Assembly (NCBI GenBank): GCA_947471745.1
Contig: CANJKZ010000403.1
Location: 1-64,000, forward strand
Source: Closterium sp. Naga37s-1
Taxonomy: Eukaryota > Streptophyta > Zygnematophyceae > Desmidiales > Closteriaceae
Reading direction: 5' to 3'
DNA: 64,000 nucleotides
The translations under genes were made by a program, and so were the position numbers. Below the pieces are notes generated by a model. The model was not told where the DNA came from. It ran no database searches and was given only the letters and a program-made list of their open reading frames with translations. Shown piece after piece: positions 23,460-34,882 of this stretch. Positions within the stretch are counted from its first letter, which is position 1, and each line of letters starts with the position of its first letter.

Positions 23460-24440
23460 ATGGCTACTCTCAGCGTTCTCACGTTCGATCCTGAGGGCCG
23501 TCCGATCCAGTTCGATACGTGGCTCGATGACTTACAGCTGTACCTACTGAGCGATTCTAGAGACAGCGTTTCGTTGTTTGACCACACGTCTGGAACCTCT
23601 CTCGCCCCTCCCGACACAGCTGACAGTGCGACTCGCTCACAGTGGCTTACCCGTGACGCTGCTGCTCGCTTAGCCGTTCGCAACCACTTGCCGTTAGCCG
23701 AACGCGCTCACTTTGGCCAGCACAAGACTGCTAAAGCCCTGTACGACGCTGTAGTCGCTCGTTCCTCTTCCCCTGCCACTGCTGCTCTCGGCCGCCTTAT
23801 ACTGCCTTACCTTTTTCCCGAGTTGTCAGCCTTTGCCACAGTCGAGGACCTCATCACCCACCTTCGCACTAGCGACACTCGCTACCGCGCTGCCCTCAAA
23901 GCCGATTTCCTAGACAAGAACCCGCCCCCGATGTACATCACTCTCTACTTCATAGTCACCCGCCTCCCTGACTCTCTTCGAACAGTCAGGGACCACTTTC
24001 TCGCACTTGACCCCACAGACCTCACTGTCGACCTGCTCGAGAAGCACCTCCTTGCAGCTGAGACTAGCGTAGTCGCTGTAGGTGCTGCTCGTGGCACTCC
24101 TCGCACACCCTTCTTTGAGGGGTGTTCCCCCTCCCCCCTTGCCCCCTCCTACGCTTCTGCTTCTGCTGTTGACATCCTTGGTACTGAGGAGGTCGGGGCT
24201 GCTTCTGCTCCTAGTGGGAAGCGCCGCAGCGGCAAGGGCAAGGGAGGCAAGAGTGGTGGAGGTGGCAGCGGGGGTGGTGGTGGTGGAGGCGGTGGAGGCG
24301 GTGGAGGTGGCGGAGGTGGCGGTGGGAGTGGTGGTGGCGGTGGTGGTGGCAGTGGGAGTGGTGGTGGCGGCAGTGGTGGCGGTCGAGGTGGAGCTGTTCA
24401 GAGGGGAGGCTCTGGCGGTGGCCAGAGGCAGCAGCAGTAG
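23460..24440 (+). pseudogene. gag of element B
   Basis: The ATG at 23460 starts a gag close to that of A: LSVLTFDPEGRPIQFD, FGQHKTAKALYDAVVA, EDLITHLRTSDTRYR and LTVDLLEKHLLAAE. A glycine-rich tail follows at about 24240-24400. A TAG at 24438-24440 occurs after a Gln run where A has CAG. The same frame continues open through QQLREWFAH, the knuckle CPYVIRTGDRAGQTC ... H ... C and on into protease. Only TAG stops interrupt this frame between 23460 and 26273. Confidence 0.85.
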
Positions 24441-26273
24441 TGTTCGAGCGAGACCCCTACGCCCCAGCAGCTTCGTGAGTGGTTTGCTCATCGTGGGGCG
24501 GCTGGGGGTAGTGTTCGCTGCCCGTATGTCATTCGCACAGGTGACCGCGCTGGCCAGACATGCGGGAAGTTTCACACACAGCACCGCTGCTTCTCCCGCC
24601 TTGATGACGCTTGGCGCGCAGAGTTTGGCGACGAGGCTGAGCCCCCCCGCTGGCTAGAGCTGCTTAGGTCTGGTGTTGATATCTTTGCTCTTGTATGCTT
24701 AGACTATGATGCTATCCTTGCTGCCATGTATGCCTTGACTGCTAGTGCTGAGGGTGACTGTTACCTGTGTGTGCCGCCCGACCCAGGTATAGAGGCTGCT
24801 GCTCTAGGTGCTAGTGAGTCTGCTCTCCCTGGTACTGTGCCTGCTGAGGCCTTGCACACCTTCACGCTTGACCCAGGTGCTTCCCGCTGTTTCTTTTGCG
24901 ACAGTACCATACTCACACCACTCCCTGCACCTGTTGCAGTCAGACTGGCTGACCCCTCAGGGGGCCCAGTTCTTGCACGTTCCACCACTGTTCTCCCGTG
25001 TTTGGCGGTTCCGTCTGGCTCACTGTCAGGTCTCCACCTCCCCTCGTTCTCTACGAACTTGGTGAGTACCGCTGCCCTCCAGGATGCGATGGTCACTACC
25101 ACCACCACTGGGGGTCAGCGTGTGGCGATCTGCACGTGTACACGGACGGGCCGTCACCTGGCCACGTTCACCTGTCGGCCTGGGTCGATTCTGTACACAC
25201 TGACTACTGAGCCTGCTCAGGTAGCTGCTTCTGGTCAAGTGTCCGCGTCAGGTCAGGTAGCCGCTCCCTGTTTGTGTCGCCTCCTGTCGCACCAGACTCT
25301 CTTTTGGCACCACCGCCTTTGTCACCCCTCCCTGCCACGCCTCCGTGGCATGCACTCCCGCCTCCTTGTTTCTGGTCTTCCCAGGTCTCTGCCTCCCCTC
25401 CCACCCTCGCCTGCCCCACCCTACCTTCCTTGCGTCGAGGGGCGGTAGCGCGCCGCTCCTCACTCCTCCTCGTTTCCCCCGACGACTGCTCCCTTGCAGA
25501 CTCTCCACATGGACGTGTGGGGCCCAGCCCGCGTCAGTGGACAGGGCCGCGAGCGCTACTTTCTGATGGTTGTTGACGACTACTCGCGTTACACCACGGT
25601 CTTCCCCTTGCGCAGCAAGGGGGAGGTCCCTGATGTCTTGATCCCTTGGATCCGCGCTGTCCGTCTCCAGCTCCGCGAGCGGTTCCGCCAGGACCTTCCT
25701 GTCCTGCGTCTGCACTCTGACAGAGGTGGTGAGTTCTGCTCCGACCTCTTACGGGACTTTTGTCGTGGGGAGGGCATCCGCCAGTCGTTCACGCTTCCGG
25801 CCTCTCCGCAGCAGAATGGGGTTGCTGAGCGCCGCATTGGCTTAGTCATGGAGGTGGCTCGTACCTCCATGATCCATGCGGCTGCTCCCCATTTTCTGTG
25901 GCCGTTTGCAGTCCGGTACGCTGCGCATCAGCTCAACCTCTGGCCCCGTGTCTCCTTGCCGGAGACCTCGCCTACACTGTGTTGGACGGGGGAGGTTGGC
26001 GATGCGTCGGTGTTCTGGGTCTGGGGCTCTCGTGCCTTTGTCCGCGATACTTCCGTGGACAAGCTCTCCTCCCGCGCCATTCCCTGTGTCTTCCTTGGCT
26101 TTCCCCCTGACGCGCCTGGCTGGCAGTTTTACCACCCCACCTCGCGCCGTGTCCTGCCCTCTCAGGACGTCACCTTTGACGAGTCGGTTCCCTTTTACCG
26201 TCTCTTCCCCTACCGCGCTGCCCCTCTCCCCCCCCGCCGCCGCTCTTCCTTGCTACAGGTCCCTCTCCGGTAG
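24441..26273 (+). pseudogene. Protease and integrase of element B
   Basis: In the gag frame the protease motif reads LDPGASRCFF: the catalytic DSG is changed to DPG, which should inactivate it. After a TAG at 25446-25448 (CAG in A) the integrase core is intact: LHMDVWGPARV, LHSDRGGEFCSD and QQNGVAERRIGLV, then the C-terminal domain SVFWVWGSRAF and SRRVLPSQDVTFDES. A frame change occurs in a run of C near 26240. No RT follows in this element. Confidence 0.83.
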
Positions 26274-26308
26274 ACCCCGTCCCCCCTCAGGGTCCTTCTC
26301 CCTCAGGT

Positions 26309-27286
26309 GTGTCTCAGGTAGACCCACTCCCCTTGGCTGAGCTTGTTGAGGTCAGTGTAGACTCTGATGCTGCTGGGGGTGGTGCTGCTAGGGGTGCTGC
26401 GTCTGGGGGTGCTGAGCCTGCGGGTGCGGAGCCTGAGGGTGCTGAGCCTGAGAGTGCGGAGCCTGGGGGTGCTGAGCCTGAGGGTGCAGAGTCTGGGGGT
26501 GCTGAGCCTGAGAGTGCGGAGCCTGGGGGTGCTGAGCCTGAGGGTGCGGAGCCTGGGGTTGCTGAGTCTGAGAGTGCGGAGCCTGGGGGTGCTGAGCCAG
26601 AGGGTACTGAGTCTGGGGGTGCTGAGCCTAGGGGTACTGTATCTGCCGGATGTTCTGCGGTTGCCTCGCCACTGCAGTCTCGCCGGCGGGAGCCTCTCTC
26701 ACCGCGGCAGCTGCGCGAGTGGTTTGCTTGGTGCACACGCCTTAGGAGTGGCGTTGCTTTAGCTGGAGGCCCCGCCGCTGGAGGCACTGGAGCTGGAGGC
26801 GCTGGAGCTACTAGTCCTGGAGGTGCTGGAGTTACTGCTGGTGCTGGAGGCGCTGGAGCTGGAGGTACCGGAGGTGCTGGAGCTGCTGGTCCTGGAGGTG
26901 CTCGTACTGGAGGTACTGGAGCTGCCGGAGCTGGTGGTGTTGGAGGCGCTGGAGCTGGAGACCCTGGCGCTGGAGGCGCTGGAGCTGGAGGCGCTGGAGC
27001 TGGAGGCACCGGAGCTGGAGGTACCGGAGGTGCTGGAGCTGCTGGTCCTGGAGGTGCTCGTACTAGAGGTACTGGAGCTGCCGGAGCTGGTGGTATTGGA
27101 GGCGCTGGAGCTGGAGACCCTGGAGCTGGAGGCGCTGGAGCTGGAGGCACTGGAGCTGGAGACCCTAGAGCTGGAGGCGCTGGAGCTGGAGGCGCTGGAG
27201 CTGGAGGCCCAGGAGCTGGAGGCGCTGGAGCTGGAGACGCTGGAGCTGACACCACATGCTGGTGGTTGTCAGAGCCAGGGACGTGA
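26309..27286 (+). pseudogene. Glu-Pro and Gly-Ala repeat linker of element B
   Basis: An open frame carries a 30-bp repeat encoding [14 protein letters not shown] units (26400-26640). An LREWF module follows at about 26710-26722, then a long Gly-Ala run (26760-27250). It equals the integrase-RT linker of A. The element ends in it: after about 27290 the sequence turns into ordinary AT-richer DNA. Confidence 0.75.
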
Positions 27287-27290
27287 GGTT

Positions 27291-28454
27291 CCAGCGTCCG
27301 TTGTTGAGGAAATGCCGACTGCTAATGAGTACTTATTCAGATATCTCTTTTACGTTGGCTTTTTTTAGCGCAAATGGCGCTGTGCAAAGGACAGATTCTG
27401 CCGAGGTGTACGGTACGATGAGCTCAATCCACGTCATGGCGAGAGGACTTTGTCGGCTAGCAGCTGATACAAAAACAATAAACTTAGCGTGCATCGCAAG
27501 CAAGCTCGTGGTAAAATTCGCGGCGAGGGAGCTTCTTGGTGAAGGGAGGAATTCTGAGGTTGATTGAGGTAAGGCGGAATCGGGGTGGGAATTTTTTTGG
27601 GGGAGAATCCTCGAGATCCATTCGTTGGGTGAAATCAATTCAACATTCAATGACGTGGCGGAAGCTGCCAACGTCAGACGATGGGGGCGCTGACACGTGA
27701 CACAATTTTGTGCCGACTTTAATCAGCTTCGCTACGCGAGGTTCTCAATACGTCAACATGATGAACGACGTGTATGGAAAAGTTGATCAACTATTTGTGA
27801 CAAAAGGACAGCTTACAGTACATGATGTAAAGCAATGGGTCACAAGCTATTACCACACTTACTGGGTAAACACTGAACATTCTAATTAAGAATCGTTTTT
27901 TTCACAAAGAGCCAAATGGGTGCACCCTAGGAGTCTGCTTTCCATAACTGCAGGCTAAATAGAATGTGTAGGTAGGTTGCATTGCACCCAACTCCTTTGG
28001 CGATGTGACATCTTACCAACCTAGTATTTTACAAGCAAGGTCAGACATACAAATCTCGCACTCTTACCGGTACATGATTGAAAAAAAGAACAAAACTCAA
28101 CGCAGAGTTTTCTAGAAAGTCAAACACTGGCTAATATACCAGTACCCTACACCCTAATCACTACTAATCCTGTAACCGCAAGACTACATGGTCTCTGGAA
28201 AAGCCATAGCCTTGCTCCAATTGCAGCATCATGAAGGTGTACTTTCATCAGAAGAGGGAAGCGCGCCTACAGAGCCACGGTGCCTGCACCATCATGGGCT
28301 GTGAGCCTGTGACTGCAGTTTCCCAGCCTTCAGTTTCCTGCCAAAACTCGAGTTCAGAACCGCCGGCCGCACCGCGAGCAGCTTGAGTCGCCTGAAAAAT
28401 GCAGCTGCTACTGCACTGTGAGTGGCTGTGAACGGTGCTACTAGCAGCTACTGG
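27291..28454. other. Intergenic, nothing recognised
   Basis: AT-richer sequence between truncated element B and the kinase gene. No coding, RNA or repeat signal was recognised. Confidence 0.5.
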
Positions 28455-29297
28455 CTATGCAGCAGCAGCTTGAGCGTGTAGTTGGGCGTGAGGTGCTTGT
28501 GGGGGAGGGGCTGGCCGGTGCGTGGCGATGAGTGGATAAGCAGCCACTGCTCTATGACTTTGAGACGCATCCAGAGCAACGCGAGCGCTACTGGCTGTGC
28601 AGCAGTAGCTTGAGAGTGTGGTTGGGTGTGAGGTGCTTGTGGGGGAGGGGCTGGCCGGTGCGTGGCGAGACAGAGTTGGTGAGAAGCCAGCGCTCGATGC
28701 TGCTGCGCTCGTACGTGAACCCATCAGCTGCCACCACTGGGTCTGTCATGCACTTCTGCAAGCGGGGGGGAGGAACGGGGGAAGGATAGGGCGCACGGGG
28801 AGATAGGAGACTTTAAAGTTTGACTCAAGCGAGCAGCCAGCGCTCGATGCTGCTGCGCTGGTAGGTGAACCCCTCTGCTGCCACCACCTGGTCTGTCATG
28901 CGCTTCTGGGAGAGGGGAGGAGGGACGGGGGGGGGGGGGGGGAGAATAGGTCAGGAGACGATGAGAAAGGCAGCGGAATGTGGGGGAATGGGTTGGCGAT
29001 TTACCTTCTGTCTGGTACCAGACAGCTGCCACCACCGGGTCCGTCGCCTGTTTCAAAGAAGAGCGGGAATGAGAGGAGAATCAAGTGCATGGGGACCGAG
29101 CGTAAACGAGAGGTGAGCACGACAAAAGGTGATTTGAAGCTGTCTCAAAAGCTGCAACCACCGGGACTGCCACGCACTCAAAAGAAGTTACAGAGGGAAC
29201 AACCCTCGCCTGCAACAGCAAACACATGCACTCACGTAGGACGACCAGGTTTGTCACGCCCTCATTAGACGATAGTAAGCGAGGGGCAACCCTCACC
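28455..29297 (-). repeat. Array of partial U-box exon copies
   Basis: Downstream of the kinase exon the minus strand holds several copies of U-box pieces. They are ECMCLLLQA near 29215-29235 (like CMCPLSQ plus donor), ECVAVPVVAAFE near 29150-29180, ATDPVVAA near 29020-29048 after TTTGAAACAG, and KRMTDQVVAAEGFTYQ near 28845-28910 after CTCTCCCAG with a stop soon after. The intact copy is 28588-28755, and the last half recurs at 28455-28530. Several retain splice acceptors. Confidence 0.75.
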
Positions 29298-31960
29298 TGC
29301 GACAGCGGGCACATACACTGCTCGTCGAAGCTCCTTCTCCGCTTCCCCATCTCCACTTCCGCCTCCTCCATCACCTCACCCATCGCCGGCTGCACCACCT
29401 CCACCAGGTTCGGCCGAGCCTCCCGCTGCCGAATCGCACACCGGAGCGCCAGCTCCGTCAGCTTCCGAGCCACAGGCAAGGGCCACTGCCCCCCCGAACC
29501 ATCAACTTCCCTCACTATCTCCTCAACAGTCCGAGCCATAACCCTTGTACTGTCCATCTCTACCGATTGAAACCCACCACCCCGCATGCCCACTCCTCCC
29601 AACCCTACCCCACCCATGCTCTTCCCTATCCACTCCTGCATCCGCCCCAGCCTCCGATGCAACTCCTTCACATTCGGCTCACCCAGCAGCAGCTGCAGCG
29701 CTATCAGCCCAAACGCATACACATCCGATAAAACCGAAATCTCACAAGTCTCAAGCTCCTCCGGGTCTATATACCCCACCGTGCCTCTCACCCGCGCGGT
29801 TACATTTTCCACGTCACTGAGTAACCGCGCAAGGCCCACATCGGCCACTTTAGAGGCGAGGCTTGTGTCGAGGAGAATGTTGTCGGGCTTTAAGTCGCGG
29901 TGCGCGATGGGTGGGTCATTCTGGTGGAGGTACATCAGCGCCCCGGCCACCTCAGATAAGATTCTCACCCGGTCAAACCAAGTCAACGGTTTCCTGCCGC
30001 CCCGGGCGCTCCCTCCCCAACTCCCAACACCCGCACCACCCGCACCACCCACACCACCCGCACCACCCACACCTCCCACACCACCACCCTTGCTGTTCCC
30101 AGCAGCAATCACATTAAGAAAGTCCTGTAAGCTCCCTCCAGGCAAGTACTCATACACAAGGCTCATCTCATCAGGGCAGTGACCCATGAGCAGCACTATA
30201 TGCGGATGCCGCATCCGAGACAACACCTCCACCTCCATTCTATACTCCGCGCTGCCCTGCCACCCGCCGCCTTCCAGGCGTTTGACTGCCACCATGCAGC
30301 CTAGCAGCCGTCCCTTGTACACCGTGCCGAACGAGCCTCGGCCGAGCCTGTTCTCCGCCGCCCAGTTGTCGGTGGCTCGGGTGAGCTGGTCCGGGGAGAA
30401 CTGGCGGCATTCCACTGTGGTTCCTGCTGTTGGGAGAGGTGAAATGCCTCCGCCTGTGACGGTCCCGCTGCTGTTGCCTCCGCGTGGAGAATCGCCCAGA
30501 GGGAGGCATCCGGACCCACCAGTGCTGCTGCTGCTGCCCTTCCTACCTTTGCTACCCCCGCTTCCGTCGCTGCTGTCGCTACTGCCCCCGCCGCTGCTGC
30601 CAGATCTGCCCCCACCAGCAGTGCTTCCAGCCGCAGCAGCAGCAGCAGCAGCGGCGGCGGCGGCTGTGGCGGCGGCAACAGCAGCAGAGGCGTCAGCAGG
30701 AGCAGGAGGAGCAGTTACACAAGCGGGCACGCGAGGTCTGATGAGCGTCTCGCCCTCCTCCTCGTCGCTCTCATCATAAGCCGCTAGCTCGTCTTTCAGA
30801 GACATCAGCGACCCACTGCCACCCCCCACCGCTCTCACACGCCCTGCCGCTGCTCCTGCTGCTGCTCCTGCTGTTGCGCCTGCTGCTCCTCCTGCTGCTC
30901 CTGCTCCTCCTGCTGCTCCTGCTGTTGCGCCTGCTGTTGCTCCTGCTGCTCGTGCTCCTGCTGCTCCTGCTGCTCCTGCTCCTGCTGCTCCTACTGCTGC
31001 TGCTCCTTCTGCAGCGGTCACACGCTGCAAGCCGCCGCTCCAGGAGCCCATCGGCTTTTGAGGTGCCTCAAAAGTCACCTCTCCAGCCACACTCTGCAAC
31101 CCGCCGCTCCCAGAGCTCATTGGCCGTGGGCCATAGTCCGGAAGCTTCCTCCCTCTGCCTGTGGGAGCCGCTTCACGCGCGTGCCCGCCCTCTGCTCTGC
31201 CCTTGGGCGACAGTCCATACCTTTGCACGCCCTCTGCTCTGCTTGTTCCCGCCGGTTCATACGCTTGCCAGACCTCTGTTATGCCTACAGGAACCGGTTC
31301 ATACTCCGTTATGCTGTCCCTCGTTTTGCTCCTCTGGACTGTGGAACCCAGCCCGCCCGCCCCCCCTCCCCTTCTCCTGCTCGTCTCACTCCCTCTCTCG
31401 TGCAGAACCGCGCTGCTGCTGCCGAACCTCCCATCGCCTAACCTCGTATCGCCGGACCTCCCATCACCGGACCTCCCATCGCCGAGCCTCACGCTCTTGG
31501 AATTGCCGACAGCAGCAGGAGAGTCCCAGGGCCCTTTCCCGGCTGATGCGGGTCTGCCGCCGTCAAAAGAGCGTCTACTAATCACCTTCATTTTCTGCTC
31601 CGATCTTCCAGCGGCGACTTTCGATTCTTTCGCTAATTTTGATTCTTTCGCTTCTTTTGATTCTTTCTTTTGCTGCTCGGCCTGAATCTGCAGCCAGTCC
31701 TGTGATTCGTGAGAGGAGCTGAAGTGGATTCCCTGGGAGCTGAAGTGGGGGTAGAGGTTCCGAAGCTGGTCCGGTTTGGATCCCAGGTTGTTGGCCCATG
31801 ATGCTGATTGGCCCCGCGGCTCTGCTGCTGCTGCTGCTGCTGCTGACGCGTCGTTGTCTGCCCACGTTCGGCGCGCTGCTGGGCCGACGGGTGGAGCCGG
31901 CGCCAGGTCAGCTGTCGCCACGTAAGCGGGTCTTGATTGGTCGGTGGATGAAATGTCCAA
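28588..31960 (-). CDS. U-box domain receptor-like cytoplasmic kinase
   Basis: Two supported exons: 31960-29297 (888 codons, 5' limit uncertain) and 28755-28588 (55 codons plus TAG). The first ends CPLSQ at donor GTGAGG and the second starts after CGCTTGCAG; both joins are phase 0. The N-terminal half is low-complexity (Ala, Gly, Ser). The kinase domain (about residues 530-800) has GRGSFGTV, VAVKRL, HRDLKPDN (~683), VADVGLARL (~705; DVG for DFG is usual in plant U-box kinases) and GTVGYIDPEE. The U-box then reads CPLSQ joined to KCMTDPVVAADGFTYER and SIERWLLTN. In plants such proteins join a kinase to an E3 ubiquitin ligase. The frame opens at a TTG; the first ATG is at 31591, so an upstream exon with the true start is likely. 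No stress (USP) domain is visible. Confidence 0.85.
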
Positions 31961-32938
31961 GGAACAACGAGCGGTGAAGTCAGATTGATGCTGTGGTTAA
32001 AAGAACGCGAGGGAGGGAGAGAGACGAAAGAGAGGGAGAGAGGAGAGAGACGACTGAGGGGAAAAGTGGACAGTCTTTTGAGGCGCCTGTAAAACCAGTG
32101 AAGTCAGATTGATGCTGTGGTTATAAGAGCGCGAGGGACGGGGTATTGGGGAGCCTCAAAAGGAGCGACGACCGGTGAGGTCAGATTAATGTGCGGTGAT
32201 GTGGTTATAAGAGCGCGAAGGAGGGAGAGGGACGAATTAGAGGGTGAGAGGAGAGACGAGCGCGAGGAAGAGGGAGAGGGAGGAAAACGGAGATGGAGGG
32301 ACCAGGAATAGAAAAGCACGCCTGGCATTGGGGAAGGGTGTGAGGGAGAGAGACGCGACGAGCGAGATTTGGGACGTCTCAGAGGACGAGCGCGAGGAAG
32401 AGGGAGAGGGAGAGGGAGAGGGAGGAAGACGGAGATGATGGAGGGACCAGGAATAGAAAAGCACGCCTGGCGTTGGGGAAGGGTGTGAAGGAGAGAGACG
32501 CGACGAGCGAGATGAAGAAGGCGAGGAAGCGAGAGGGAGCGGCACCGAACAGAAGTATTACGACTGACGGTGTTATGACGGCGTGAGTGAGGGAAAACGA
32601 TGGCGAGAGGGCGGGACGAGGAGAGAGAGGGAGAGGAGATGGCGCGTCAGGTAAAGAAAGCGACGGTGGACGCATGCGCAGCGGGAGAGACACGAGTCGC
32701 ATGATGGGTGCGTGGGGTGCGACAATGATAGAGTGAGTGCGGCGCGTCTCGCTTGCTTCGTCCAGACTCCTTCTGTTTACTAATTTGTGTTGCAATAAAT
32801 TGTATCGGGTCGCGTCTTTAGATAAAACCCGCCTCGGCCTGATATTTCATCAAATGACGGGCCAACTACCAAATCACAATACTTCCAAACAAAAAAAAAC
32901 AAAATACAAACAAACAGAGTAGAAACGGCGGCGTACCG
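31961..32938. promoter_or_regulatory. Repeated purine-rich upstream region
   Basis: Three spaced copies of a block containing GTCAGATT..ATG and GTGGTTATAAGAGCGCGA occur near 31978, 32103 and 32178. A second pair of blocks (GGGACCAGGAATAGAAAAGC) lies near 32297 and 32443. This precedes the kinase gene and probably holds its promoter and first exon. The duplication of a TATAA-like block is suggestive only. Confidence 0.35.
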
Positions 32939-33353
32939 AGGGAGAAGCTCCTGCGGAGGGAAATAGCTGCGAATCGTCGAAGGCGTCACCGCGTTTCCGA
33001 ATATCTACCGGTTTTTCCCCCGAGTGATGCGCATCGCCGCCCTTCTGACGCAAAGCACCACCGCTTGCACTGCCACTACTCTTTATCGGCGACAAAGCGC
33101 TGTTCGGTGATTCCTGGTTTTCCGACGAACCTCCGCCGATTCCGGCCGTGCTTTGTGGTCCTGAATGTCTCCCTACTACATGCGATGCGGTTGAATTCGA
33201 CGAACGCACGACGGGGACAACGCGAGACTCGTCTTCTAACGAGCCTGCTCTTAAATGGCCGAGTTCCCGCGGGCCTTCCGGTGACGGTAGTCGTTTGTCG
33301 TGTCCTAAACCCTCCGCGCTTCGCCATGCAACAGGCGACACCGAGGACATCAT
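32939..33353 (-). CDS. Hypothetical protein, candidate first exon
   Basis: ATG ATG at 33353 opens a minus-strand frame of about 138 codons (MMSSVSPVAWRSAEG ...), rich in Ser, Gly and charged residues and not simple-repeat-like. The frame meets a possible donor CCTCG/GTACGC near 32939. An acceptor-like AACAG is present near 32766, but the following reading is not convincing. No domain is recognised. It could be the first exon of an unknown host gene with the rest lost or undetected. Confidence 0.35.
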
Positions 33354-34812
33354 TGGCTTATATGTTATCCCTCTAGCGACGCAACAGAAGCTAAACAGAC
33401 TTCACTGCGGGATCTAGAAAGTGATGCTAGAGCAGATTGAAGGGGGAAGGAGGGAAGCTAGAACGAATTTCATGTCAAAAAACAAATGAAAGAAATGGCT
33501 CTTGGACTTCGAGCGTGCGGTGTGAGGAGGAAAGGAAAGGGGATGGTGACGAGAGGAAGCATGCGTAGAAGCTGCTTTCATCATGATGACACATCGCTGG
33601 CACCTCGAGAGAGATGAGATGACATGTGATGAGAGGAGCCGCCTTGTGCTTTGCTGTCCCGTCTAGCATTCCACGAATCAGGGTTCACCCAAAAGTCCCA
33701 GAATAAAACATGTAGACATCGCATGCCGGGGGGGGCGAAAATTTTTAACATACTTTGGGCCTCGCGTGAGAGAAATTCTAGAAAGTGGTGCTTTCTGAGT
33801 AAACCTAGGGCTAAATATGAGAGAAATCTGAAAGTCAGGACCTGGGATATACTTTCCCAAACAAAAATGCTGGAGGAAGGTGAAACTAGGGACTGTTGGG
33901 GTCGAAATTTTAAATTCCTGCCTCTAAAAGCTGCCAGGGATGAACGCCTTTGTCCATTTGCTCGGATTTGTTGCGTCTCGTTACTGTACACTTCACCGCC
34001 TTTCCTCACAGACGTTGGGTTTCGGTTTTGTACATTTGGCATTTTGCTTGGTTGCTGCTGGCGCTGCCGCGGTGGTTACGGCTCCAGTCAGATCCACGTC
34101 AACCTCAGATTCTGGAGGGGCACCTGAACCACGATCCATGGCATCCAAATTCTGGCTATGGAAACATGAGGGGCTGTCCAGCTCGTTCATTTACTGTTCG
34201 TAAAGCCCTTCAGTTACCAGATTTTGCGTTGTAACACTGAATTTTACAAAAATGCCAGACACGATCAGCTCCCGTTCACGATACGGCACACCCCCTGCAC
34301 GTACCTGGAATCGTGTGACGCAAGTTACAGAAATCAGCGTGCGCATCGAACAATGGTACAGAACCGCGTCCTGCCCACAACAGTCCGTGGCCATCGTATC
34401 GCGCGCTCGATTTCGCCACTGCAGCCTGACACTCGCCAAAACCAGTAGTGGAAGTGTTGGCTTGGCGAAAATTCCAACGCTTTGGTTGACGAGGGAACCG
34501 GTTACCTCGTTTCCACACGGCCCCTGCACTGCTGAAGTCTGTGTGGGGGGAATGTGTCCGCGCGCTCGAATTGACAAAAAGGGTGGACTCGACGCAGGTC
34601 GTATTCGTTTATAGGTAAGTGATCAGTTTTGAACCCCGGATCGTGAGGAGGAGCTAAATTTCCCGAAATGAACGAGCTGGACACGCCCTGATTCACGTCG
34701 AAAACAATCTTTAACATGATCCCAAAAAGTGCGGTCCATCACTACAGAACGAATGGACTTGGAAGTGACGGAGCCTAGAAGAATCTGACGACCTGGGTTT
34801 AGGGTTGAAATT
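33354..34812. other. Intergenic with an inverted-repeat pair
   Basis: No gene is supported. Perfect 17-bp inverted arms (GTCCAGCTCGTTCATTT at 34176-34192 and its complement at 34666-34682) bound about 507 bp, with looser similarity outward to AGGG/CCCT. This suggests a non-autonomous DNA transposon, but no target duplication was found. Confidence 0.4.
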
Positions 34813-34882
34813 GGACGCCACCTTGGATTCAAATTTGAATCAGTGGTGGTGATGCGAACAATCCTGAGTAGCTCTCATACCA

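Larger units (their letters stand above)
13772..27290 (+). mobile_element. Ty1/copia element B, hosting two insertions, 3' end lost
   Basis: The 5' LTR is 13772-13853 plus 15273-15321 (about 131 bp without insert) and is split by the solo LTR. TGGTTTCAGAGCGGG follows as primer site. The leader (15322-15786, resuming 23127) is interrupted by element A. Gag begins at 23460, then protease and integrase, then the low-complexity linker to about 27285. RT, RNase H and 3' LTR are absent, so the element is 3'-truncated. The fragment at 58250-59915 has an LTR of the same family. Confidence 0.8.
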
